NCBI RefSeq assembly: GCF_000321415.2
Contig: NC_019902.2
Span: 3,624,501 to 3,688,500, forward strand
Source: Thioalkalivibrio nitratireducens DSM 14787
Lineage (GTDB): Bacteria > Pseudomonadota > Gammaproteobacteria > Ectothiorhodospirales > Ectothiorhodospiraceae
Reading direction: 5' to 3'
Length of the DNA stretch: 64,000 bases
Shown here one piece after another: positions 26,682 to 34,938 of this stretch. Numbering within the stretch: position 1 is the first letter of the stretch; each line of letters opens with the position of its first letter. The translations under genes and the position numbers were made by a program. A model generated the notes under the pieces. It ran no database searches. It was not told the DNA's origin and saw only the letters and a program-made list of their open reading frames with translations.

Positions 26682-26958
26682 ATGCGCACTGGAACATCTG
26701 CGTACTTAACGGGATCTGACTCATGCCCGGCAAGTTCTCGGAGGCCCATTGACGCTTGGACAGACAGTCTTGGCCGCTTGTTATTAATCCGCGCTCTCTC
26801 GCCAATACAAGTAAGGTTACTACCCGCCAAAAATTTGGACTCGTGAGGAAAATACCGCATTTAGGATCATTCTTAAACAAATTAATTATACCGTTGACAA
26901 TACTATTCCCTGTATCAATTATGTTTTCCTTAATCCATTTCCAGACCATTTTTATCAC
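26653..26958 (-). CDS. Small hypothetical protein upstream of the tandem-repeat gene
   Basis: A 101-residue frame overlapping the start of the repeat protein by 29 bases. The N-terminus (KMVWKWIKENIIDTGNSIV) is amphipathic, followed by a short hydrophobic stretch FWRVVTLLVLA. No family recognised. It shares the low GC of its neighbour, which suggests the two entered together. It could be a fragment of a longer leader or secretion partner. Confidence 0.4.
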   Translation of the reverse strand: MIKMVWKWIKENIIDTGNSIVNGIINLFKNDPKCGIFLTSPNFWRVVTLLVLARERGLITSGQDCLSKRQWASENLPGMSQIPLSTQMFQCACDLRVFRRF

Positions 26959-27521
26959 TCCGATAAGTGGAATCGCCTCGATCGGGACAGTGGCATATTC
27001 CGCGCCAACACGACATTTTATTCCGCCTGACCGTCATCGGTGATTTCGTTGTAAGATGAACGTTTTATAGCGTTGGCCCGGACTTCGCGGTCACGTTCCC
27101 GGGACCCAGGTCTCGATTCCTTGAATCCTATTCAACTCGCTGGGATGCTTTCGGGTCCGATGGATACCTTCCCCAGAACCAATGTTATGGAGACATTGAG
27201 GTGGTCAACCGGGGCCGTTCCATGGTTGACACGCTAGAAACCAGCCATCGTGCAGCCGAGCCGCCGGGGTGGAAACCCAGACTGAACCGTTTACCGAAAG
27301 CATAGAACAAAAGAACGCGCGTTTCTCGTCTGGATATAGGGCCAATGCAAGGAAGGCGATGGGCCAGCCATCCGTGTAGGTTCTGACGGAAACCCGCGGA
27401 TATTCGCCGCGGAGCCTGTGGAGACGATTTAGGTAATGCCGCGTCGTAGGGCATGCCGCAAGCAGTGAATGGATCGGCGGCAGGATCACGACTGGCTGAC
27501 AGGGCGACCGGCGTTGGTGGA
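26959..27521. other. Intergenic region, AT-rich at left, no gene
   Basis: It contains the likely promoter of the repeat-protein pair near 26960-27070, where A/T runs cluster. Beyond 27100 the composition returns to high GC, and the ORFs there are shadows of the integrase remnant that follows. Confidence 0.35.
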
Positions 27522-27690
27522 TCAGCACTCGGTACGCGCGGGCCTCTCGAGCGCGTCATCCACCTCGGCGCCAAGGTATCTGACGGTACTCTCAAGTTTG
27601 CGGTGACCAAGCAGGAGTTGCACGGCGCGCAAGTTTTTCGTACGCCGGTAGAGGAGTGTCGCCTTGGTCCGGCGCACAGAATGCGTGCCA
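27522..27690 (-). pseudogene. Tyrosine recombinase C-terminal remnant
   Basis: Minus-strand frame reading GTHSVRRTKATLLYRRTKNL, RAVQLLLGHRKLESTVRYLG and VDDALERPARTEC followed by a stop. It contains the R of SVRRTK, the H of LGH and the final Y of RYLG, typical of the last 50 residues of an integrase. Nothing upstream continues it. A related remnant is at 45905-46055 on the other strand. Confidence 0.75.
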
Positions 27691-27715
27691 CACTCCTGAG
27701 GGCGGGATCATCCCG

Positions 27716-27925
27716 TCAATCGAACAAACTAGATTGCGGCGGCGCCCGACAAGGCGGCCGCCATGGGCCGTTGGCTTCGGTCGTGTTCTTCTCCATGTGG
27801 GTGAGGATCGTCTCGATGACGTCGGGATCCTCGATACAGGCGATGATCCGCACCGCACCGCCGCAGGCTGCGCAGGACTGGATGTCGATGCCTAAGACCG
27901 ACTTCGGACGTCAGGTTTGCGACCG
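27716..27925 (-). pseudogene. IS91-family transposase C-terminal remnant
   Basis: Frame reading IDIQSCAACGGAVRIIACIED, PDVIETILTHM and a terminal PPCRAPPQSSLFD, the conserved tail of IS91 Y2 transposases. The catalytic part is missing. DNA from here to about 28030 resembles 45110-45330, so the remnant and its flank are duplicated in the window. Confidence 0.7.
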
Positions 27926-28123
27926 ACTCCAGCCACCCCTCCATTCCCACTGACCGCCCCCTTCGGGGCGGGTCGAGACACCCGCTGACCGCTGGCGGTC
28001 CTGAGCCGCCGCCCAGCCCCTCATCCTGAGCGACCGGTCCGAATACCGTTCCGGACACGCCCAAAGCAGCCCACGAACCAAATTTGATCGCGGTTTCAAC
28101 CGTCCAATTCATCCCGCGCTTCC

Positions 28124-28186
28124 GCATAACGCTCGCGCTCAGGGGCGGCCGCGTAGAGGCCGTCCCGCCGGTGCGCGTTGTTGGGC
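28124..28186 (-). repeat. attC-like site after the zinc-ribbon gene
   Basis: Minus strand: immediately after the gene's TAG comes GCCCAAC (28186-28180), then imperfectly paired arms (AACGCGCACC... with GGGACGGCC on one side, GGCCGCCCC...GCGAGCGTT on the other), ending with GTTATGC (28130-28124). At 63 bp, the size, box order and position are as in integron cassettes. Confidence 0.55.
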
Positions 28187-28573
28187 CTAATCATCTTTCT
28201 TCTGCGGACCATGGAGGCTTTGATCGTCAAGAGGGCCCTCGACGTCTTTAACCACAGTGCCGTCGGTAAGTGTCACCTTTTTCTTGTAGGTCCTTGCACG
28301 TTTATCAACCACTTGCTCGATATGAGCAACCGTTCCGTCTACGCTCAGGCTCCCGCCCACCTTCATAGTTGAGCTGGTTCCCCTTGCATCTTTTGCCTTC
28401 ATCGACATTTGGTCAAAACAGGTAACCTTCTTCTCAACGGTAACCTCGGCGCGAATGCCAGAGCCGCCGCAGGACGGACATGGTTGGTGCTCTGCGGCCA
28501 CGAAACGACGGGTGTCTCCCTCTGAATCGAAAAGAAGGTCGCCGCATTTGCCGCAATAAAAGGTGCCTGTCAT
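28187..28573 (-). CDS. Zinc-ribbon/DnaJ-type cysteine-pair protein, cassette-like
   Basis: A 128-residue protein with an N-terminal YCGKCG pair and a CPSCGGSG pair, the latter resembling the DnaJ zinc-finger repeat, so one zinc site is likely. A beta-rich segment (STMKVGGSLSVDG, KKKVTLTDGTVVKDV) follows. Family not recognised. The ATG lies seven bases after a GTTGGGCCTAAC boundary box and the stop abuts an attC-like site, so gene plus site form a compact cassette of about 450 bp. Confidence 0.6.
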   Translation of the reverse strand: MTGTFYCGKCGDLLFDSEGDTRRFVAAEHQPCPSCGGSGIRAEVTVEKKVTCFDQMSMKAKDARGTSSTMKVGGSLSVDGTVAHIEQVVDKRARTYKKKVTLTDGTVVKDVEGPLDDQSLHGPQKKDD

Positions 28574-28740
28574 GTCGTTAGGCCCAACGGCATATTAGCC
28601 CGCGTCGTCAGTATTGGTAACAGTGCTCGCGCGGCCGATTGTCTGAGCGGCCGATTCAGCATAGCACTGAAGCGCGACAGCGATTTCCGGGCAGGATGCC
28701 CGCCACTCGTAACAACGATGGTTCATATGTCAGTCTTTCC

Positions 28741-30118
28741 CTAGAAGGCGGCCAGCCCGCGCAGGTCCATCTTCTCCAGATAGGCGATCTTCTCGACCTC
28801 GGCTGCCGATCCCGAGACCTGCACCAGTACGCCGCCCACCATGCCCTGAATCTCCCCATCCGGGCTAACTGCAAAGTTGACTCGGTTGATCCGGCGCACC
28901 TGGCCCATCATCCCCGTCAACGCGGGATTCGCGAACATCGCCGCCATCGGACTTTCCGCCAGCAGTTGGATGTCGACCTGCACCCCGTCCGGGCTGGCGT
29001 ACGTTGCTTCGGCGGTCATGCCGCCGCCAAACATCATCGCCGCGTGTGTCTGGGTTTCACCGAGCGTTCGGGTCCACTCCGGAAGCGCTTCCGGAAGGAA
29101 CTGTGCCAACCCGGCGGCATGGGTGTTGGCGGCGCGATTCCAAGCCGCGCGCGCAGCTTCCGGGGTGAACCCTTGCTCCTTACCATACCGGCGGACGAAT
29201 TCGTCGCTCACCAAGCCGGTAGACCATCTTTGCCGAGTGCAGACCGTCGGCCAGCAAGGCATCGGTCGCCTCGAAAGTGAGGGTCAGCCTGAAGACACGC
29301 TGGACCGCCTTGAGTTCGGTCCGGAAGGACGGATCCTTCGCGAGCGAACCAAACTCATCCTCGCGTTCGCTCAGAAACTCGTCCACCGATGTGCGCAGCA
29401 GGTCGAACTCCGCTTGCTTTTCGATTATTCGTCCCAGTTCCTTGGCATGCCTGATGCCACGAACCTGTTCATTGGCCAGCGCCCGCTCAAGCCCGCCGGC
29501 GAAAGCCGCTGTGGGGAACGCCTCGCGAAACTGGCGCTCCAGCATCTTCGCGGAGATCTCTGCCTCCGGGACCTCCGTTCCGGTCGGATCCTTGAGGTCA
29601 AGCGGGAGTGTCACTTCGCGCGCTTGGTGCTTGCGCTGGACCAGATCCACTCGTTCGTGCGTGCTGCGCTTGGTGAGCGTGCGGATATCCTCCGGCCGGC
29701 GGACATTGAACACCTCCTTGATCATTCTGACCACGGAGAAGTCTCCCCGCGTCAAGTCAGCCAGTTGATTTGAGGCGCACAGGTCCGCAACCTCTGCGAC
29801 CTCGAAAGTGGGGGCCTGCTCCAGGACCGCCAGAAACTCCGGTGTCAAGGCCCGATGCTGCTGGAACAACCGCGCAAACCTGGCCTGTTTGTCTGCACCG
29901 TCGATCCCGGCGTCTTGCAGCGCCACCCTGAGAAACGTCCCGGCCGCCTTCTGTTGGGCGACGAATTGCACAGCGTATTCGGCATCCGCGCGCGCAGCGG
30001 GGACGTCACCCGCTTCGTATGCCTCAAGCGCGGAGCGCAGCGCATCCGCAACCTCATCGGCCATCGCTGGGGCACACGGCATGAACAGAACAACGAGGCA
30101 TAGGAATAAGCGGCGCAT
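28741..30118 (-). pseudogene. Secreted-protein gene with a Tc-toxin-like segment spliced in; one frameshift
   Basis: The 5' part encodes a signal peptide (MRRLFLCLVVLFMPCAPAMA) and DALRSALEAYEAGDVPAARADAEYAV...QQKAAG. The 3' part encodes GLAQFLPEALPEWTRTLG through MDLRGLAAF. Together these match a short exported protein family of about 200 residues. Between them lie about 260 residues (RFARLFQQHRALTPEFLAVL, FRLTLTFEATDALLADGLHS, EFVRRYGKEQGFTPEAARAA) resembling the N-terminal region of TcA/VRP1-type toxin proteins. An extra base near 29208 shifts frame within the insert. GCSGCCGGG occurs at both junctions. AGAGGGG precedes the ATG. Confidence 0.65.
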
Positions 30119-30776
30119 GATGGGAATCCCCTCTCGTTTTCTGGCCTTGTCTGACTCGAATCCTAGACGATCGAGCGCCCGAAAGAGGCACCGCTGAATG
30201 ATCCCAGGGACGTGAAGCGGTATTGGGTAATGTGGCCACCTAAAACACGGCACTTCGCCGAGATCCAGAAAGCCTCTGGTCATCGGACCTGCCCCAGTGG
30301 CACCATCACGCTCGAGCGAAACGCCGGCTCTCGACCCGATCATGGCGGTCCACTTTGTATTGGGCTGCAGCCGCTCAACCGTCTAGGCTAATTGCCCGCT
30401 CGGGGTCCGATGCTGTCCCAAGGTCCTGGATCTACCGGGGTCCCCCACAGGGGTATCTTGGTACAGAAAGGTCCCCGGCGGCATGGCGCCCCCCGACCTC
30501 GACGAACTGTGTTTGGGTCTGCTGTGGACGCTCGGCTGGGCGAATCGCCGGTGTGGCCAAGAACAGCTACAGCCGAATCACCGATTTCGGCGACGGCATC
30601 GTGCGGCCGGCGATGCTCGAGACCACCAGTCCGCTGCAGCGGAAGGGGCCGCAGGCCGCCATCCGCCATCCGGCGCCGGGGTTTCCGCAGGCGCCGGGAG
30701 GCGCGAACGCCGCGTGGCGGATGACGCTGCGCTCTTCCGTACGGGTTACCCGGCACGCGACACGGGTTTTGTCACG
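30119..30776. other. Intergenic region with a dispersed repeat copy
   Basis: No intact gene. A plus-strand stretch near 30552-30640 reads VAKNSYSRITDFGDGIVRPA and may be a protein remnant. 30648-30751 is a diverged copy of the palindromic repeat at 59935-60049 (shared CCGCCATCCGGCGCC and GTGGCGGATGACGCTGCGCT). Confidence 0.5.
30648..30751. repeat. Dispersed palindromic repeat, copy 1
   Basis: Shares the left CATCCGCCATCCGGCGCC and right TGGCGGATGACGCTGCGCT blocks with 59935-60049; the outer GTAGGGCGG tips are degraded here. Confidence 0.7.
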
Positions 30777-32378
30777 TCAATCGCGGCCGACGCGGAACCT
30801 TTGCGGATCGATTCCGTGCTTCTTCAGCTTCTGATGCACTGCACGAGGACTGATTCCAATCTGCCGCGCGACTGCGCTGACGTTTCCGCCATTTTCCTCG
30901 AGTGCCAGCCGGATCAGCTGCCCCTCGGTATGCATGGCTGCCTGCTTCGTAACGTCTCTCAGACTGACCACCTGGGCTGCACCTTGCGAGCGACGGCGTG
31001 CCGGCTGTCCATCGAGCGCCAGGGACTCGATCACGCGACCCCGGGAGAACAGAAAGCTGCGCTCCAGAACGTTTTCCAGTTCACGTACGTTGCCCGGCCA
31101 TGGATGCACCATCATCTGTGTCCAGGCCCGCTCCCCCAGGATCTTGCGGGTTCCGCCATAGCGCGCCGCCAGGCGCCGCAGGAAACTCTGCGTCAGTGCC
31201 GTCAGGTCGTCACGCCGGTCTCGTAACGGGGGAATGACGATGGGCACCACGTTCAACCGGTAATACAGGTCCTGCCGGAACTGGCCAGCGGCCACGCGAT
31301 CGGCGAGTTCCTGGTTCGATGCCGCGACGATACGTACGTTCGCGCGCATCGTGTGTCGGCCGCCGACACGTTCGAACTCGTTCCCCTGCAGAACCCTCAG
31401 CAGCTTCGCCTGTGCGGAGATCGGCAGGCTGTCAATCTCGTCGAGGAACAGCGTACCCCCCTCCGCACGCTCGAAATAGCCGTGGTGGACATCGTATGCT
31501 CCAGTGAAGGCCCCTTTCTCGTGTCCGAACAACGCGCTTTCGATCAGCTCCTGCGGAATGGCGCCGCAATTGACGGCAACGAGTTCATGGGCGTTCCGGT
31601 CGCTCAGCGTGTGCACCAGGCGCGCGATCACCTCTTTGCCGACACCGGTCTCGCCGCTGATCAGGACCGTCGCCAGCGTGGGCGCGACCAGTTCAGCGAC
31701 GTCGATCGCGCGCTGCATCGCCGCGCTCTCGGCGACGATCTGCTGGCCACGAGCATCCGTCCGAGGCTGCTCCGCAGAGGTGGTGGCACACCAGGTCTGC
31801 GCGGCATGGGCGGTGGCCTGGACGCGGGCTTTGCCGCTCCTGGGTCGACTGACCAGAACCCCTTCCTCGTACCGATACTCGTCGCCTTCGATGTCGGCCG
31901 ACCGGGTCGGATCGACATGGATGCAGACCTCGCAGTGCGAATCACCGACGGCGATCCGACGGCGCAGGTCCACCTTGGCGTAGCCGAAGTTCCGTGCAGC
32001 GATTCCACCGAAAACGCTCGCAGTCATGCGGCACAGCTCCGGGGCATTCTGAACCGTGGTACCGAATGGACAGCGCGAATTGACGACGCGCACCATGCCC
32101 GGATCGCCGGACGCCCGCGAGAAGTTGCCGCCGATCTGGTTCTTGATGCCGAGGATAATGTCGGTGTACCCGTCGAAGTCGATCGGGCCATCAAGGCCGA
32201 GCTGTTGGCGACAGATCTGCTCGAGGCAGGGCCCCGCCGTCAGCCCCAGCGACTCGACGTAGCCCACGCTGGTCTCACATTCACGGCAACCCATCTGGCC
32301 TGCGGTCCGCAGGCTTTGGGTGACAAACATCTGGAGAAAACCGACCGGGCTGAGCGTCGGCGAGTTCTGCTTCGGCAC
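30777..32378 (-). CDS. Sigma-54-dependent activator with MetOD1-like sensor domain
   Basis: A 533-residue enhancer-binding protein. The N-terminal sensor (residues about 20-180) has SRCPFG, PELCRMTASVFGGIAARNFG and HCEVCIHV, resembling the Metanogen output domain 1 (MetOD1), a cysteine-bearing ligand or redox sensor. The AAA+ domain has GETGVGKE, GHEKGAFTGAYD (the sigma-54-contacting GAFTGA loop), GGTLFLDEID and RQDLYYRLNVVP. A C-terminal Fis helix-turn-helix is NVSAVARQIGISPRAVHQKL. It is the last of four minus-strand genes behind a -24/-12 promoter, the natural target for this protein. Confidence 0.85.
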   Translation of the reverse strand: MPKQNSPTLSPVGFLQMFVTQSLRTAGQMGCRECETSVGYVESLGLTAGPCLEQICRQQLGLDGPIDFDGYTDIILGIKNQIGGNFSRASGDPGMVRVVNSRCPFGTTVQNAPELCRMTASVFGGIAARNFGYAKVDLRRRIAVGDSHCEVCIHVDPTRSADIEGDEYRYEEGVLVSRPRSGKARVQATAHAAQTWCATTSAEQPRTDARGQQIVAESAAMQRAIDVAELVAPTLATVLISGETGVGKEVIARLVHTLSDRNAHELVAVNCGAIPQELIESALFGHEKGAFTGAYDVHHGYFERAEGGTLFLDEIDSLPISAQAKLLRVLQGNEFERVGGRHTMRANVRIVAASNQELADRVAAGQFRQDLYYRLNVVPIVIPPLRDRRDDLTALTQSFLRRLAARYGGTRKILGERAWTQMMVHPWPGNVRELENVLERSFLFSRGRVIESLALDGQPARRRSQGAAQVVSLRDVTKQAAMHTEGQLIRLALEENGGNVSAVARQIGISPRAVHQKLKKHGIDPQRFRVGRD

Positions 32379-32462
32379 GTTCCTGACCTCGCTTCGAGAA
32401 GACCCTCGATCTACAGAACACCTGCCGCATCCGACCCCGTGCAGGCGCGCGGAAAGCCGATC

Positions 32463-32891
32463 TCAGCTGGTCGTGCAGCCGTTTTCACCGCAGTGTCGAC
32501 AATAGCGACAGAAGTAGGCGTTCGCGGAATGGGCGGCAACCAGAACCACCCCGCCCGCAACAGTTGCGATGATCTCGGCAGATTCACTCAACAGACCGTC
32601 AGGCGTGGTCACCCCCAGTGAAATCAGCACGAAACCCGCGATGGCCGTCGCGACCACTTGCCACCGCCGATGTCGCAGATACCCGGGCCAGAAGGCCAAC
32701 AGGCCAATGCCAAGGATCGCCAGCGCGAGCAGGGCGTGCGTCGGCTCTTCGAGAGCCCCGAGTACTGGCAGGAAGACCACCAGTGCCGGGGTCACCAAGC
32801 AGTGCAACACACACAGCGTGGATGCGCCGATACCGGCCAGGTCCCACGGTCGGCGTTGCAACGTTTCGCTTACGAGTATAGTCACGAACAT
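32463..32891 (-). CDS. MerC-like small membrane protein
   Basis: A 142-residue protein with four hydrophobic helices: GIGASTLCVLHCLVTPALVV, LLALAILGIGLLAFW, VVATAIAGFVLISLG and IATVAGGVVLVAAHS. The C-x3-H-C of helix 1 recalls MerC mercury transporters, and the C-terminus is rich in Cys (YFCRYCRHCGENGC). In its operon context, between a CS2-hydrolase-like gene and a sigma-54 activator, mercury transport is only one option; import of a small neutral or thiol-reactive sulfur compound, or metal handling, are others. Confidence 0.6.
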   Translation of the reverse strand: MFVTILVSETLQRRPWDLAGIGASTLCVLHCLVTPALVVFLPVLGALEEPTHALLALAILGIGLLAFWPGYLRHRRWQVVATAIAGFVLISLGVTTPDGLLSESAEIIATVAGGVVLVAAHSANAYFCRYCRHCGENGCTTS

Positions 32892-32935
32892 TCTCCCTCA
32901 TGGTTTCTGTCGTCGACGGCGAGAGCCGCCATCGG

Positions 32936-33151
32936 TCAGGGGCAGCAGCGGCAGCCCTTGCCACACTGCGGCAAGGACCGGGCCGCCCGCTCTCGGCCAC
33001 GTGCCATGGCACCGTGTACAGCCGGCGCGGCCAAAATGACACGCCCGGTTCTCGACCCGCACAGCGGACAAGGCGGGGCGGGCGCCAGGATGGCGTGCGT
33101 GGCCTCGAGACGATTCCCGCAGGTTGAACATTGATAGTCGTAGGTCGGCAT
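32936..33151 (-). CDS. FmdB-type zinc-ribbon protein
   Basis: A 71-residue protein starting MPTYDYQCSTCGNRLEA with a second CPLCGS pair, the FmdB/CxxC-CxxC single-strand zinc-ribbon family first noted as regulators beside formamidase genes. The C-terminus ends in QCGKGCRCCP, adding five cysteines. An upstream in-frame start at 33166 lacks family character. It sits 79 bases after the hydrolase-like gene and 44 before the MerC-like gene in the same direction, so it is co-transcribed. Confidence 0.75.
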   Translation of the reverse strand: MPTYDYQCSTCGNRLEATHAILAPAPPCPLCGSRTGRVILAAPAVHGAMARGRERAARSLPQCGKGCRCCP

Positions 33152-33230
33152 CAGCAGCCCTCCCACAGGCGGTTCGTCGACCGGACGGCCCGGTCGCGCG
33201 AGGCGCCGGGCCGGACAATGGGAACGTGGT

Positions 33231-33884
33231 TCAGGCCCAGCGTGGCGGCTGTGCGCCCTGGACCCCCATGGTGCCGGTCGAGTACTGGGTGCGCGCCCTT
33301 GCCTCCTTGTCGGTGGTGGGTGCGCGCAGCCGCCGGAACTCGGTCTCCCAGACCCAGCCGCTGATCACGATGTCGTCCGGAATCAGCGGATGGTTCTTGA
33401 GGTATTCGACCGTTTTCAGACAGGTCTCATCGACGTCGTCCATCATGCCGATCCACTTTCCGAACGCTCCCGGTGCCAGGCTCAGTTCGGGCAGGGACGG
33501 GTCGACCGGCACGCTGTCGACATCGATCCCCTTGGCCTGCAGTGCCGCTACAAGGTCATTGCCGTTGGCCGAGAGCATTCCGCACCCCGTGTGCTGCAGG
33601 ACCACGATCTCCCTGGTGCCGAAGAAATTGATCGTCAGCATCGCGGAGCGGATGGCATCACCGGTCACGATGCCACCGGCGTTGCGAAACAAATGCGCAT
33701 CTCCGCCACCGACCGGCGTGTCGGCGCGTATTCCCAGCGCCTCGTCGACGGGCAAACGTTCGTCCATGCAGGCAAGCACCCAGAGGCGCCGCATGTTGGG
33801 CCCCTCGGCTCCATACTGACGGCGGTTCTCCCACTTGGTGTATTCGTCGACTCGCGCCGTGAGTTGCTCTTTCAATGTCGTCAT
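33231..33884 (-). CDS. Beta-carbonic-anhydrase-fold protein resembling CS2/COS hydrolases
   Basis: A 217-residue beta-carbonic-anhydrase-fold enzyme. Zinc ligands are C39, H98 and C101, with the D41-R43 dyad in CMDER. FRNAGGIVTGDAIRS and TINFFGTREIVVL follow. The remainder (SPDPSLPE-like VDPSLPELS, FGKWIGMMDDV, LKNHPLIPDDIVISGWVWE, RRLRAP) matches my memory of carbon disulfide hydrolase from Acidianus far better than canonical carbonic anhydrases. It would convert CS2 and/or COS to H2S and CO2. It is the first gene of the operon, with an adjacent sigma-54 promoter. Activity is an inference; a plain carbonic anhydrase is the alternative. The GGAGG-type site GGGAGGAAG supports the ATG. Confidence 0.7.
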   Translation of the reverse strand: MTTLKEQLTARVDEYTKWENRRQYGAEGPNMRRLWVLACMDERLPVDEALGIRADTPVGGGDAHLFRNAGGIVTGDAIRSAMLTINFFGTREIVVLQHTGCGMLSANGNDLVAALQAKGIDVDSVPVDPSLPELSLAPGAFGKWIGMMDDVDETCLKTVEYLKNHPLIPDDIVISGWVWETEFRRLRAPTTDKEARARTQYSTGTMGVQGAQPPRWA

Positions 33885-33952
33885 CAGTGCTTCCTCCCGG
33901 GTGAATTCTTCTGCCGCGGTACGCAATCGGTTGCGCCCCGTGCCCAAGGTTC

Positions 33953-33969
33953 AAGCAATCAGCGCGCCA
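33953..33969 (-). promoter_or_regulatory. Sigma-54 (-24/-12) promoter of the CS2-hydrolase-like operon
   Basis: Minus strand TGGCGCG-CTGA-TTGCT against the consensus TGGCACG-N4-TTGCW, one mismatch and exact spacing. It lies about 70 bases upstream of the start codon. The fourth gene of the operon encodes a GAFTGA-containing sigma-54 activator, which makes a chance match less likely. Confidence 0.7.
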
Positions 33970-33989
33970 GGATGGCTTTTTCTGTACAA

Positions 33990-34554
33990 ACAATCAGTTA
34001 CCATCTTCCACGAAATGGCGGGCAGGGCTCTCGTGTCCCGCCTGTTCGCGGCTGTCCCGATTAAGCCCCGGATTTCCTGAAAGATTTGTCCTCAGAAGCG
34101 AGATTTCGCAGTGCGAACCAACGCTTCGCGGCCGCGCCTCCGGCAACGGCACCATCGGGAACCTGCGAGGCCCGTCCGGGAACGCGTTCGACGGCCTCCA
34201 TGACGCATCCGCTCTCGGCCTGCAGGGGTCAACGCGCGCTACACCTGGTGGTGAACGCTTCCGGTGGGAATGGACCCGATCGCGCGGCGCCTGCACTCGC
34301 CCGCAGGCCCAGGGACTGAGCCCAGACGAACTGTGTTCGGCAGGGGAGAGGGAATGGGACCGTCGCTCCTTGCCGTGGCAGCGCGCCGCAGCCGCGCCCC
34401 TGGAGGTTCGCGAGCACAGGGTGGCAACGGATCGTTGCGCCTGGACCGCTCTTAAGCCGTCATACAGGGGGAACCCGATCCCCGCTGCCACGAACGGTGT
34501 CCCGAGCGAGCCGATGTCCGGACAGAATCCATCGGAGACCCCTTACCAGCACTG
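33990..34554. other. Intergenic region upstream of the sigma-54 promoter
   Basis: No gene recognised; open frames are shadows. The first 150 bases would be where the activator binds; TGTCCCG occurs twice (34037, 34054), but I do not claim a binding site. Confidence 0.3.
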
Positions 34555-34786
34555 GTCGTACTCGTACTCCGGCGCGGGCTGGGCGTAGGGTTTGCCGGCG
34601 GAGCATGCCTCGACGTCGATGGCGATCCCGAATCCTCGGACCAACCCGAAGGCCCGTGCGCTTGGGCGATGGGGGCCGGGACGGCGGGTTTGCCCCTGCC
34701 GTCTATGAAGACGATACGCCGTAGCGGTCTGCTCTCCGCTGGAAAGGGGGCACTCGGGCGTCCCCGGCGACCGTCCGGTGTGGGTC
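34555..34786 (-). repeat. Dispersed repeat, copy B (uninterrupted)
   Basis: Similar to 17350-17580. On the minus strand it ends a coding frame FGLVRGFGIAIDVEACSAG...PAPEYEYDQCW followed by TAA near 34542. The upstream part of that gene is missing, and one frame change is needed to connect it to RIVFIDGRGKPAVPAP. The product is not recognised. The group II intron sits in copy A at the D codon of EYEYD. Confidence 0.7.
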
Positions 34787-34938
34787 GGTTCCGCCGCGTC
34801 GCGCCCTATCGACTAAACCAGCTCGGAGAGGTCATAGAGACCCCTTCTTGCATCACATAGGTGCCGGCACGCGGATACCAGCGCCCGCGTCGTCATACGG
34901 GGCAAGGCGACACGGCGACCACCGAAATTACACGCCTG
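34787..34938. other. Short non-coding stretch
   Basis: Nothing recognised. It is downstream of the hypothetical gene at 34939 on the minus strand; no clear terminator seen. Confidence 0.3.

Noticed and set aside
27185-27691. 168-residue minus-strand ORF
   Set aside because: The real signal in this DNA is an integrase tail in a different frame; this ORF is low-complexity.
33231-33884. Ordinary housekeeping carbonic anhydrase
   Set aside because: Kept as the alternative, but the C-terminal half and the sigma-54 operon context fit CS2/COS hydrolases better.
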